24,976 nt of DNA from a virus, in the IMG/VR virus record IMGVR_UViG_3300009034_000198, positions 1 through 24,976 of that record; one strand, written 5' to 3'. The notes under the pieces were generated by a model. That model had not been told where the DNA came from, made no database searches, and saw only the letters and a program-made list of their open reading frames with translations. The position numbers and the translations under genes are program-made. Below are positions 14,206-19,711 of this stretch, one piece after another. The stretch's first letter is position 1; each line of letters begins with the position of its first letter.

Positions 14206-14728
14206 GTTGCCTCTCTATAACGCTTTTTAATACTTCCCTTTCGTATTTCTTAAGAGCCGATACAAATTTTTCGTCGTTTCTTAACATAACCATTTCGCCA
14301 ATTTTGGCCAGAGCAAATGCCTCAACTATATGCTCGCTTTCAGATATTCCCCATTTTTGGTACGCGCTTCTTAAAATTTCGCTTTTTTTGCTTCTACCGG
14401 AACCTGTAATAAACTTTTTCAAAGTGCTTGGAGCGACAAGAACTAATGGCATTTGATTGATATAGAACATCCTTTTGAGGATAGCTACCAGTTCAATATT
14501 GACAATTCCGCGGGCATAGTAGGGAGAATACACAAATTCCTCCATAACGGCCAAGTCAATTTTCACCAACAATTTGTCCTTAATTTTTTCCTCTATTTCC
14601 AAAAACTTTTTGATTCCCTCTTCTTTTGGCGTGATCTCGCCACATACATCTTTGATTAGTATGCTTTCACTATCTAAGATATAAAAACCAGTACAGGATA
14701 GCGCCGGGTCTATGCCTAAAACTCTCAT
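14180..14728 (-). CDS. ruvC: RuvC-type Holliday junction resolvase
   Basis: Resolves four-way junctions in replicated or recombined phage DNA. From ATG 14726-14728 (AGAGGG site, 6 nt spacing) the protein has 182 residues. Motif LGIDPALSCTGF places Asp at position 7, as in cellular RuvC. A conserved Glu follows in VMEEFVYSPYYARG (62-75). Then APSTLKKFITGSGRSKK (99-115) and SEHIVEAFALAKIG (131-144), where H133 and E136 stand where Thermus-type RuvC has H-x2-D, so the last acid is Glu instead of Asp. The 182-residue length is normal. Confidence 0.85.
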   Translation of the reverse strand: MRVLGIDPALSCTGFYILDSESILIKDVCGEITPKEEGIKKFLEIEEKIKDKLLVKIDLAVMEEFVYSPYYARGIVNIELVAILKRMFYINQMPLVLVAPSTLKKFITGSGRSKKSEILRSAYQKWGISESEHIVEAFALAKIGEMVMLRNDEKFVSALKKYEREVLKSVIERQHGQNYKPE

Positions 14729-14744
14729 TTTCAACCCTCTTGTC

Positions 14745-14903
14745 TTATTTTACGGAACATCGCGGTTTGATATTGATTCTCTTTTCTGCATACTTTGGGT
14801 TTTCTCTTTGGGCGATCCTATCGGCTATCTTTCCCGAGGCCAAAATAGCAGCAATAAAAAATCCCAAAATTGCACCAACGAAAAGTCCAATAATAAATCC
14901 CAT
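14745..14903 (-). CDS. Small single-span membrane protein, DUF3789-like
   Basis: A 52-codon gene with an excellent site (AAAGGAGGG) before ATG 14901-14903. The first 22 residues, GFIIGLFVGAILGFFIAAIL, form one Gly-rich transmembrane helix; a charged tail follows (ADRIAQRENPKYAEKR). The pattern is that of the small phage DUF3789 family, whose function is not established. It stands between another small membrane protein and the resolvase. Confidence 0.78.
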   Translation of the reverse strand: MGFIIGLFVGAILGFFIAAILASGKIADRIAQRENPKYAEKRINIKPRCSVK

Positions 14904-14917
14904 CTGCGTGCCCTCCT

Positions 14918-15037
14918 TTATTTTGCAGAGTCCTTCTTTTTTATATGCTTAACCAATTTCTTGAACAATGTAATGTACATATTGACCACAACGAAAAAAC
15001 CAATTAGTGCAAAAGCAATCAACAATGTTTTTTTCAT
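14918..15037 (-). CDS. Small single-span membrane protein
   Basis: A 39-codon gene: KKTLLIAFALIGFFVVVNMY is a clear membrane segment with a positive N-terminus, followed by a Lys-rich cytoplasmic tail (KKLVKHIKKKDSAK). ATG 15035-15037 follows the stop of the preceding gene by 1 nt; the ribosome site is weak, which suggests coupling. Together with the next gene it forms a pair of mini membrane proteins of unknown role. Confidence 0.65.
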   Translation of the reverse strand: MKKTLLIAFALIGFFVVVNMYITLFKKLVKHIKKKDSAK

Positions 15038-15038
15038 C

Positions 15039-15251
15039 TTATTTTTCTTTTGCCGGTATAAAGGCCGGTCTTTTTCCGCCGACCCTTAGTTTTCCCAAAT
15101 ATTCATAATTACCGCACTGATTCCAGATTTGGCATCCTTGCGGATTTTTGTCAGGATGGAATGCACCAAGGCAATCAGCGTCGGACTCCATCAAACAGCT
15201 GTTGCTTTGTTTCGTTCGACTATAAACCTTATAAATTATAGCGAGGCTCAT
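15039..15251 (-). CDS. Small Cys-rich hypothetical protein
   Basis: A 70-residue product with cysteines at about 19, 27, 40 and 46 in the order C-x7-C-x12-C-x5-C (SCLMESDADCLG; GCQIWNQCGNY), possibly binding a metal. The C-terminus is basic. The start overlaps the preceding stop as ATGA. Function unknown. Confidence 0.65.
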   Translation of the reverse strand: MSLAIIYKVYSRTKQSNSCLMESDADCLGAFHPDKNPQGCQIWNQCGNYEYLGKLRVGGKRPAFIPAKEK

Positions 15252-15436
15252 TTCTTTCCCTTCTCAAAAGAGCATTCATAAAGATTTCTCAATCGAAAAA
15301 GTTCTCTGCCTAACTCGTACATATTTTCCTCTCCCTTTTTGATAGCTTCATCAACGTAACCGGCTAATAATTCTCCATCCCACTCCTCTAAATCTTCCAG
15401 ATAGACTTCTTTTGGCTTCTTTTCTTTTTTGGCCAT
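15248..15436 (-). CDS. Small acidic hypothetical protein
   Basis: A 62-residue, Glu/Lys-rich, probably all-helical product (VYLEDLEEWDGELLAGYVDE, then NMYELGRELFRLRNLYECSF). ATG follows AAAGGGAG. It is coupled to the Cys-rich gene by a 4-nt overlap. No family recognised. Confidence 0.65.
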   Translation of the reverse strand: MAKKEKKPKEVYLEDLEEWDGELLAGYVDEAIKKGEENMYELGRELFRLRNLYECSFEKGKK

Positions 15437-15456
15437 TTTTCAATCTCCCTTTAACA

Positions 15457-15912
15457 TCATTGCCCGCATCCTTCTTCGCATCCTTCATAACAGGGCTTAC
15501 CCTGGGACATATTTACTAATGTTTTATTGTCCGGGAAAGGCAAATTGTATAATTCGCATATTTGTTTTAGGATGGGCGCTCCATAATTTGCGTAATTATC
15601 CCAGTTGATTTTATCCTCATCGTCGAGCAACCATATCCAGGCATTCATTTTCTCTATGCTACGAATTGCCGACAGGCCTCGATGATTTTCCGCCTTTCCT
15701 AAAGCGAACTCCATATATTCTCTTATTTCTTTAATTACATTTTCTCTTGTTGCTTTAATGTATATTTTGTTCCATTGTTCTGCTGTCGTCCCCTCTTTCA
15801 AAAATTCTTTCGCTTCCTCATAGGGCAAAAAATTTATAAGAGCTTCTGCGTCAAAACTAAGTGGAGATTTTGGGTTTCTGCATCTTTCCAAAATTTCTTT
15901 AATTGTTTTCAT
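15457..15912 (-). CDS. Conserved-looking phage hypothetical protein
   Basis: A 151-residue, mainly helical protein. The segment GLSAIRSIEKMNAWIWLLDD, followed by YANYGAPILKQICELYNLPFP, has a motif-like pattern I associate with uncharacterised phage proteins; the C-terminus is Cys-rich (CYEGCEEGCGQ) and may bind metal. ATG follows GGAGGGG and overlaps the previous stop by 4 nt, so the two genes are translated together. Confidence 0.7.
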   Translation of the reverse strand: MKTIKEILERCRNPKSPLSFDAEALINFLPYEEAKEFLKEGTTAEQWNKIYIKATRENVIKEIREYMEFALGKAENHRGLSAIRSIEKMNAWIWLLDDEDKINWDNYANYGAPILKQICELYNLPFPDNKTLVNMSQGKPCYEGCEEGCGQ

Positions 15913-16154
15913 TTCCCCTCCTTCGCCCTTATCGGTTTAGCAGATGCGATGGCGGTGGCTAATTGTTCCCATAAATCAGGATGAACTTTCTCCATATATT
16001 GCCTAACATACCTTTGTGTAATTCTTATTATTTCCTTCTCATCAATCTCCACTAACTCTGGAAGTTTAGCAAGGATGGCTTTAACACAATTCTTAATATC
16101 CCCCTTAGCCCACCCTTCAATAATAATCCATTCCAGCTCTCTCTTTGCATCCAT
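15909..16154 (-). CDS. Small helical hypothetical protein
   Basis: An 81-residue product (DAKRELEWIIIEGWAKGD at the start, KEIIRITQRYVRQYMEKVHP in the middle). ATG 16152-16154 has a good GGAGG site; the frame is open upstream to a TTG at 16193 but that part overlaps the promoter of the plus-strand RNA and lacks a ribosome site. Function unknown. Confidence 0.68.
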   Translation of the reverse strand: MDAKRELEWIIIEGWAKGDIKNCVKAILAKLPELVEIDEKEIIRITQRYVRQYMEKVHPDLWEQLATAIASAKPIRAKEGK

Positions 16155-16175
16155 TAGCAGTCCTCCATTTTGTAC

Positions 16176-16204
16176 TTGACAATTTTTTCCCAAAGCGATA
16201 TGTT
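16176..16204 (+). promoter_or_regulatory. Sigma70 promoter on the plus strand, for the structured RNA
   Basis: TTGACA (16176-16181, perfect), a 17-nt spacer, TATGTT (16199-16204, matching the key positions 1, 2, 3 and 6). The expected start is about 16209-16212, exactly where the first helix of the RNA begins. No plus-strand open frame follows. Confidence 0.8.
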
Positions 16205-16207
16205 TAA

Positions 16208-16350
16208 GCTCGGGGTCGGGTGTGCCCCATAGGAGAAAAGTAAGTGCGAAAGCACGAAGGTACTCCGAGGACCCACGGCACTCCGCGGCAACGCGGACCC
16301 GTGGTACTCTGAGGACAATACCCTATGGAGAGCCCGGCCCCTTTTTGTTT
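16208..16350 (+). ncRNA. Structured small RNA of unknown family, three-way junction with two GNRA loops
   Basis: Visible helices: P1 GGGGUCGGG (16212-16220) with CCCGGCCCC (16333-16341), one G-U pair; P2 CCAUAG (16227-16232) with CUAUGG (16323-16328); P3 GUGC-GAAA-GCAC (16244-16255); P4 GGUA (16259-16262) with UACC (16319-16322), continued by CUCCGAG/CUCUGAG (one mismatch), P5 CCACGG/CCGUGG and P6 UCCGCG-GCAA-CGCGGA. UUUUUGUUU (16342-16350) closes it. The strand is plus: both loops are GNRA only in this sense, the G-U pair of P1 would be A-C on the other strand, and promoter and U-tract fit. UACUCCGAGGAC and UACUCUGAGGAC (16261 and 16305) face each other. I match it to no known family. Confidence 0.8.
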
Positions 16351-16356
16351 GGCCAT

Positions 16357-16623
16357 TTAGGTCTCCGTACCGAATAATTTTTTCGCCACTAATCCGATAT
16401 CATCAGGTCCTCTATAATATTCAATTTTCTGGGCAATCTTTTTCAAGTTTTCAGGAATACTGGTGCCTTCTTTAACTACCAAGTAAATTGGTTTATCCAA
16501 TAAAACTGCCAGCCCAAGTTCGAGGGCACATCTTTCATCTTTCAAAAAATTCTTCGTAACCAGAGCCATGTAAATATTGCTTTGAAGTAACTTTTCTGCT
16601 AATTGTTCATAATATCTACTCAT
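16357..16623 (-). CDS. Small TIR-like domain protein
   Basis: An 88-residue single domain. QSNIYMALVTKNFLKDERCA then LELGLAVLLDKPIYLVV (35-50) and ENLKKIAQKIEYYRG match the strand-helix order of short TIR / nucleoside-deoxyribosyltransferase-like folds: beta strand ending in T, helix, Glu (E35, catalytic position) in the LELG helix, then the KPIYLVV strand. Usual TIR domains are about 130 residues, so this is a minimal version. Possible roles are NAD-nucleotide processing or interference with host TIR signalling. It overlaps the zinc-ribbon gene context and faces the 3' end of the plus-strand RNA. Confidence 0.65.
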   Translation of the reverse strand: MSRYYEQLAEKLLQSNIYMALVTKNFLKDERCALELGLAVLLDKPIYLVVKEGTSIPENLKKIAQKIEYYRGPDDIGLVAKKLFGTET

Positions 16624-16624
16624 C

Positions 16625-17083
16625 TCATCCCTTCCCTTTCCATTTAATTTTTTCCATCAATTTTCTTATGGCCACAATTTTCTTGGGTAACTTAATAAAT
16701 ACGTCGTCCGGATAATTTCGTAGCCACCAGTCTATTATCCGCTCCAAGGTTAATTCATCGAAACCAGCATGAAGGATGGCTTGGGCAAGGTCTCTAATTA
16801 AATTTGGCTTTTGTGCCAAGGCAGTTCTTAACAGCCATTCAGTCATTTCGCTTTTGCCAATTATCTTCTCCAATTTTTTTGCGCTCTCCAAATGATTTTT
16901 ATATCTCCTGACCTGGTCCTCAAATGGATCCCTAATATGTTCCTGATAATAAAAGCCGCAGCTTGTACACCCACCCACATCAGGAGAAAGCTTCTTTGCG
17001 CCACTTTCATCAGGGATATCATATTCTCCCTGGGTTATTGAAAATGTAAGATTCCCACAAACCGGACATTGCTCTTGGCTCAT
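16625..17083 (-). CDS. Zinc-ribbon protein with helical C-terminus
   Basis: CPVC (6-9) and CTSC (39-42) are the knuckles of a zinc ribbon; then a helical domain (RRYKNHLESAKKLEKIIG, EWLLRTALAQKPNLIRDLAQ, DELTLERIIDWWLRNYP) and a Lys-rich end. ATG follows AAAGGAG and overlaps the previous stop by 4 nt. The layout suggests a nucleic-acid or protein adaptor; no specific family. Confidence 0.7.
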   Translation of the reverse strand: MSQEQCPVCGNLTFSITQGEYDIPDESGAKKLSPDVGGCTSCGFYYQEHIRDPFEDQVRRYKNHLESAKKLEKIIGKSEMTEWLLRTALAQKPNLIRDLAQAILHAGFDELTLERIIDWWLRNYPDDVFIKLPKKIVAIRKLMEKIKWKGKG

Positions 17084-17364
17084 TCTATTCTCCTTTCAGA
17101 TTGACGCGGTAAATTTAGGCTGAATAATCTTTGATACTTCTTAGATGGTTCACTGCGGTGGACTTCGAGAAATAAACGAATATTCCCTTTTATTACTACT
17201 TTTTTTTCTTCCTTATTTGTCGGTTCACCATTGAGTTCCTTACTAACAATTTGCCCATATCTTTTCCATTGCCTTCCTGTCATTTTAACTTTCATTCTTA
17301 TTCTTTTGGGGCCAGCCAGGCAGTGCTTTATGCCTAAGATTCCTCTGCCGGTCGCATACCTCAC
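17080..17364 (-). CDS. Hypothetical protein, paralogue of the next gene upstream
   Basis: Up to 94 residues from a GTG start. The part from residue 24 (MKVKMTGRQWKRYGQIVSKE, then LNGEPTNKEEKKV) aligns with the 51-residue protein encoded just upstream, sharing GR-x-W-x2-Y, K-x-L-x-GE and EKK. An internal ATG at residue 24 or 28 is an alternative start. The C-terminus differs (RLFLEVHRSEP). GTG follows the repeated AAGGCTGGCGG sequence. Function unknown. Confidence 0.65.
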   Translation of the reverse strand: MRYATGRGILGIKHCLAGPKRIRMKVKMTGRQWKRYGQIVSKELNGEPTNKEEKKVVIKGNIRLFLEVHRSEPSKKYQRLFSLNLPRQSERRIE

Positions 17365-17376
17365 TACCCGCCAGCC

Positions 17377-17532
17377 TTATATTGGAATATTCCCATAGCT
17401 CTTTTTGACTTCTGCGTCTCCCTTCTCCTGGATCTTCTTCTCCTTCCGGGAAGTCTGTTCTCCTGCCAGCTGTTTCTTGATCACGGCCTGATATTTTTCC
17501 CATTCACGTCCTTTCAGATATTTTCTGGCCAT
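17377..17532 (-). CDS. Small basic protein, tandem paralogue
   Basis: A 51-codon gene with ATG 17530-17532 behind GCGAGG. The product, MARKYLKGREWEKYQAVIKK then QLAGEQTSRKEKKIQEKG, is basic and probably a helical hairpin. It aligns over about 28 residues with the next gene downstream, so the two arose by duplication. A longer frame on the same strand through this interval is shifted and lacks such support. Confidence 0.72.
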   Translation of the reverse strand: MARKYLKGREWEKYQAVIKKQLAGEQTSRKEKKIQEKGDAEVKKSYGNIPI

Positions 17533-17554
17533 AACCGCCTCGCGATATCTCTTT

Positions 17555-17815
17555 TTATAATCTGGACCTAATTTTTATAAACAACTTTTCAAAATACATT
17601 TTTGCCTTGGTTAGCCACTGCCTCCATTTCGGTATCCTTACCATCGGCATATCTTCATCTACAAGGACCAAGTCGTCCACTGGGAAAGAAAATCTCCTGG
17701 GGAGAGGTTGGGTTAAATCTTTAAATTCCCTGATCTTCTCCGCAATCTTTAAATATCTCAATCCCTCTCTTTTTAATCTTCTGATTCCTATTAGTTGGCG
17801 GATTGCTTTTTTCAT
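17555..17815 (-). CDS. Basic hypothetical protein
   Basis: An 86-residue, Arg/Lys-rich protein (KKAIRQLIGIRRLKREGLRY at the N-terminus, KMYFEKLFIKIRSRL at the C-terminus) with an acidic central loop (FPVDDLVLVDEDMP). ATG lies after GGGGGCCGATT, a moderate ribosome site. It could be a nucleic-acid-binding accessory protein; no family recognised. Confidence 0.62.
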   Translation of the reverse strand: MKKAIRQLIGIRRLKREGLRYLKIAEKIREFKDLTQPLPRRFSFPVDDLVLVDEDMPMVRIPKWRQWLTKAKMYFEKLFIKIRSRL

Positions 17816-17863
17816 AATCGGCCCCCGATATAATGTTTCACATGCAACAATTTATTTCCCAGA

Positions 17864-18163
17864 TTATCGATGCTTTTCATATCCGTCGCAGTTTTCTAAC
17901 CAGGTCGGGTCGAAATTAAATGGAAAATTAAACCACCCTCTTTTGACACCAGTCGGATTGGCTTTGATATTTAATTCCTTGTTGTTGAACATAAAGGGCG
18001 CTACCCTGCCCACGCTTGCTAAAATTCCCATAAGAGAAAGTGCGGGGTTTGTGCTTACTTCATTTAAAGATGGATGATTACACCGAATATGGTGAGTGCC
18101 CGGGTTATTCCTTTTCCATTCACAAGTCGAACAATCAAAATTTTTTTCTACTTCTTTTCCCAT
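17864..18163 (-). CDS. Cys/His-rich hypothetical protein
   Basis: A 99-residue product with CSTC (about 11-14), HHIRCNHPS (about 24-32) and a final ENCDGY. The C-x2-C...H-x2-RC-x-H pattern suggests a metal site that joins N- and C-terminal parts, a layout I have seen in uncharacterised phage proteins. ATG follows GGGAGG. The inverted repeat at 18174-18252 lies just upstream. Confidence 0.68.
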   Translation of the reverse strand: MGKEVEKNFDCSTCEWKRNNPGTHHIRCNHPSLNEVSTNPALSLMGILASVGRVAPFMFNNKELNIKANPTGVKRGWFNFPFNFDPTWLENCDGYEKHR

Positions 18164-18243
18164 AATTCCTCCCAGGCTGGCGGCACAGTGGGATTACTCA
18201 GTAGCAAAGGTGGCATGTACGGTAGGTTGTTTGAGGTAAGCAC
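18148..18243 (-). CDS. Possible 31-residue peptide gene
   Basis: GTG 18241-18243 stands 6 nt after AAGG and opens 31 codons of protein-like sequence (LTSNNLPYMPPLLLSNPTVP, ending AWEELWEKK). It fills the gap between two genes and overlaps the next start by 16 nt. The reading is plausible but short, and its ends coincide with the arms of an inverted repeat. Confidence 0.35.
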   Translation of the reverse strand: MLTSNNLPYMPPLLLSNPTVPPAWEELWEKK

Positions 18244-18252
18244 CGCCAGCCT
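18174..18252. repeat. 10-bp inverted repeat, AGGCTGGCGG / CCGCCAGCCT
   Basis: Exact arms at 18174-18183 and 18243-18252 with a 59-nt loop. The minus-strand copy on the right reads TAAGGCTGGCGG, and the same 12-mer recurs at 17367-17378 before another GTG start. No U-run follows, so a terminator is unlikely. Confidence 0.6.
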
Positions 18253-18265
18253 TAATTTTATCGTC

Positions 18266-18520
18266 TTATCCAAGAGCGCGCAATATCCTTCGTTCAAGCT
18301 GTTTCTCCGTTCTCACGCCCCGCACATTAACGCCGGTACTCATGGCCGCATTAATCAAAGCCCTGATTATATAAGTCCGAGGAAGTTTGTAACCGCCATT
18401 CTTTTTCATGACCAAACTTAATGTATGAAACCACTCAAGAGCTTCGTCGGAAACGGTTGCAGTGATCTTGCGCAGTCCTTTTTTTACATCTGATCGGAAT
18501 CGCTTATACTCTTTTGCCAT
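18266..18520 (-). CDS. Ribbon-helix-helix-like DNA-binding protein
   Basis: An 84-residue basic protein. After a Lys/Arg-rich start, RKITATVSDEALEWFHTLSL looks like the ribbon strand plus helix, and LPRTYIIRALINAAM like the second helix of a ribbon-helix-helix fold; the tail is Arg-rich. ATG follows AAAGGAG. It may be a transcriptional regulator of the early or middle genes. The match is by pattern only. Confidence 0.6.
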   Translation of the reverse strand: MAKEYKRFRSDVKKGLRKITATVSDEALEWFHTLSLVMKKNGGYKLPRTYIIRALINAAMSTGVNVRGVRTEKQLERRILRALG

Positions 18521-18532
18521 TATTTTCTCCTT

Positions 18533-18820
18533 TCACAGCACAAAATATTTTTCTCTAAACTCCACCCTGGGGATTTCTTCATAATCCTTCGCCATCTGTT
18601 TAAATAGCGTCTCGAAGTCTATTCTGAATCTTTTGCCCCACGCAATTACCTTGGTAGAGTTTTCCTCATCAAGTACACTAAATAAGTAAATCGGCGCCTT
18701 CATCAATGCGGCCTTTTCTAAGATATAACCGGGGTCTTTCGCCATTATTCCTTGCCCGTGTTGCATCAACGTGCAAAAAGCTACAAGGCTGAATAACTTT
18801 ACTTCTGTTTTTTGGTCCAT
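18533..18820 (-). CDS. Conserved-looking small hypothetical protein
   Basis: A 95-residue product. The segment LMQHGQGIMAKDPGYILEKA resembles a motif of small phage proteins of unknown function. No catalytic residues or membrane segments. ATG follows AGAAGGAG; 13 nt separate it from the next gene. Confidence 0.68.
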   Translation of the reverse strand: MDQKTEVKLFSLVAFCTLMQHGQGIMAKDPGYILEKAALMKAPIYLFSVLDEENSTKVIAWGKRFRIDFETLFKQMAKDYEEIPRVEFREKYFVL

Positions 18821-18833
18821 TGGTCTCTCCTTC

Positions 18834-19082
18834 TTACTGAAAAATTAAATTTAAAACATATTTGCCCAGATAAAAAACAACTGGGCGCAACAATAGTCCC
18901 ACTGCAAAGCCTATTCCCATCGCAACCAGGGGAAAACGCCTGGCTTCTCGGATCACTAGCGAAGGCGCCCGGTAGACCTCTACCTTATCTATCCAACAGG
19001 CAGGTAATCCAGTCGTTTTTATTTTATGTTTTTTCCTGTCTTTGCATTTTTCCCGGATAATATCGGACATTGTTCGTCTCAT
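18834..19082 (-). CDS. Small membrane protein with basic cytosolic N-terminus
   Basis: An 82-residue protein: a basic N-terminal half (REKCKDRKKHKIKT) and a hydrophobic C-terminal half (FPLVAMGIGFAVGLLLRPVV, FYLGKYVLNLIFQ), probably one or two short membrane helices with the N-terminus inside. ATG follows AAAGGAG. Function unknown. Confidence 0.68.
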   Translation of the reverse strand: MRRTMSDIIREKCKDRKKHKIKTTGLPACWIDKVEVYRAPSLVIREARRFPLVAMGIGFAVGLLLRPVVFYLGKYVLNLIFQ

Positions 19083-19094
19083 GTTTCTCTCCTT

Positions 19095-19532
19095 TCAGTA
19101 CCTGATGTACTCCGGGTTGGTTTTCGACGGCTTCCGGAACTCGGAATCCAAAACCACATCGCCCAATTTCTGCGCCAAACTCAATAGTTTTTTCTCAATA
19201 AATGCCCGGTCGCCCTGATACAATTTGGTTGTATCCAAAATCTCATCGCAAGGAAAAGCGTGGATGCCAAAAAGGCGAAATAAAACTTCCGCGGTTTTAT
19301 ACCCTGCTCCGCCTTCGCCCGCTCTATCCATTCTGAAACCGTCCCCGGTAAACGTTGCCGACTGCCATTCCCAGTCCAAAATTAAGAATCCACAACACAA
19401 GTCTGAGGTTGGAATTTCAAACACCACCAATCGATGACCTATCATCTGTGCTAGACTATCTCGCAACATCTTTAGAGACCTCTGGGTGATCCCAAACGTT
19501 TCTTCCTCAAAAATCACATGGGTAACCCTCAT
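19095..19532 (-). CDS. Hypothetical protein with FTGDGFRMDRAGEGGAGY motif
   Basis: A 145-residue, alpha/beta protein. The Gly-rich block SATFTGDGFRMDRAGEGGAG followed by YKTAEVLFRLFGI is striking and motif-like; it could be a ligand loop, but I cannot assign it to an enzyme. ATG has a GGAGG site and overlaps the previous stop by 4 nt. It belongs to the same packed block as the replication gene. Confidence 0.72.
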   Translation of the reverse strand: MRVTHVIFEEETFGITQRSLKMLRDSLAQMIGHRLVVFEIPTSDLCCGFLILDWEWQSATFTGDGFRMDRAGEGGAGYKTAEVLFRLFGIHAFPCDEILDTTKLYQGDRAFIEKKLLSLAQKLGDVVLDSEFRKPSKTNPEYIRY

Positions 19533-19711
19533 TGCTTCTCGCCTCCTATTTCCTTGGTTTCGACCTTCTCTACTTTAACACCCTCTTCTGCCAACTTCTC
19601 GATCAGGTTCCATAGCTTCTGGACCACATTTTCCTTTCTCCTGGGCTGGTAGGCCTGAAATACCAAAGTCCCATCGGAAAGAGTAAACCTTGCCATCCTC
19701 TCTTTCGTCAT
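19529..19711 (-). CDS. Small hypothetical protein
   Basis: A 60-residue product: a short beta part (ARFTLSDGTLVFQAYQPRRK) and one amphipathic helix (VVQKLWNLIEKLAEEGVKVE). ATG overlaps the stop of the replication gene by 1 nt and follows GAGGGAG. The next gene overlaps by 4 nt. Function unknown. Confidence 0.65.
   Translation of the reverse strand: MTKERMARFTLSDGTLVFQAYQPRRKENVVQKLWNLIEKLAEEGVKVEKVETKEIGGEKQ

Noticed and set aside
16155-16193. Upstream TTG start of the gene at 15909
   Set aside because: No ribosome site stands before it, while ATG 16154 has GGAGG; the extra codons coincide with the RNA promoter region.
16305-16318. CUGAGGA in the plus-strand RNA as a hammerhead ribozyme core
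   Set aside because: The required GAAA and the cleavage triplet do not stand in the right order around stems II and III; the GAAA present is a hairpin loop.
16208-16350. The hairpins as a minus-strand terminator of the TIR-like gene
   Set aside because: On the minus strand no U-run follows the last stem (it reads CCCCGAGC), the P1 G-U pair becomes A-C, and the loops are no longer GNRA.
17285-17503. Minus-strand frame of 72 codons
   Set aside because: It overlaps the 51-codon paralogue in another frame, is rich in Gly/Arg without structure, and its neighbour in the correct frame has a ribosome site and a homologous partner.
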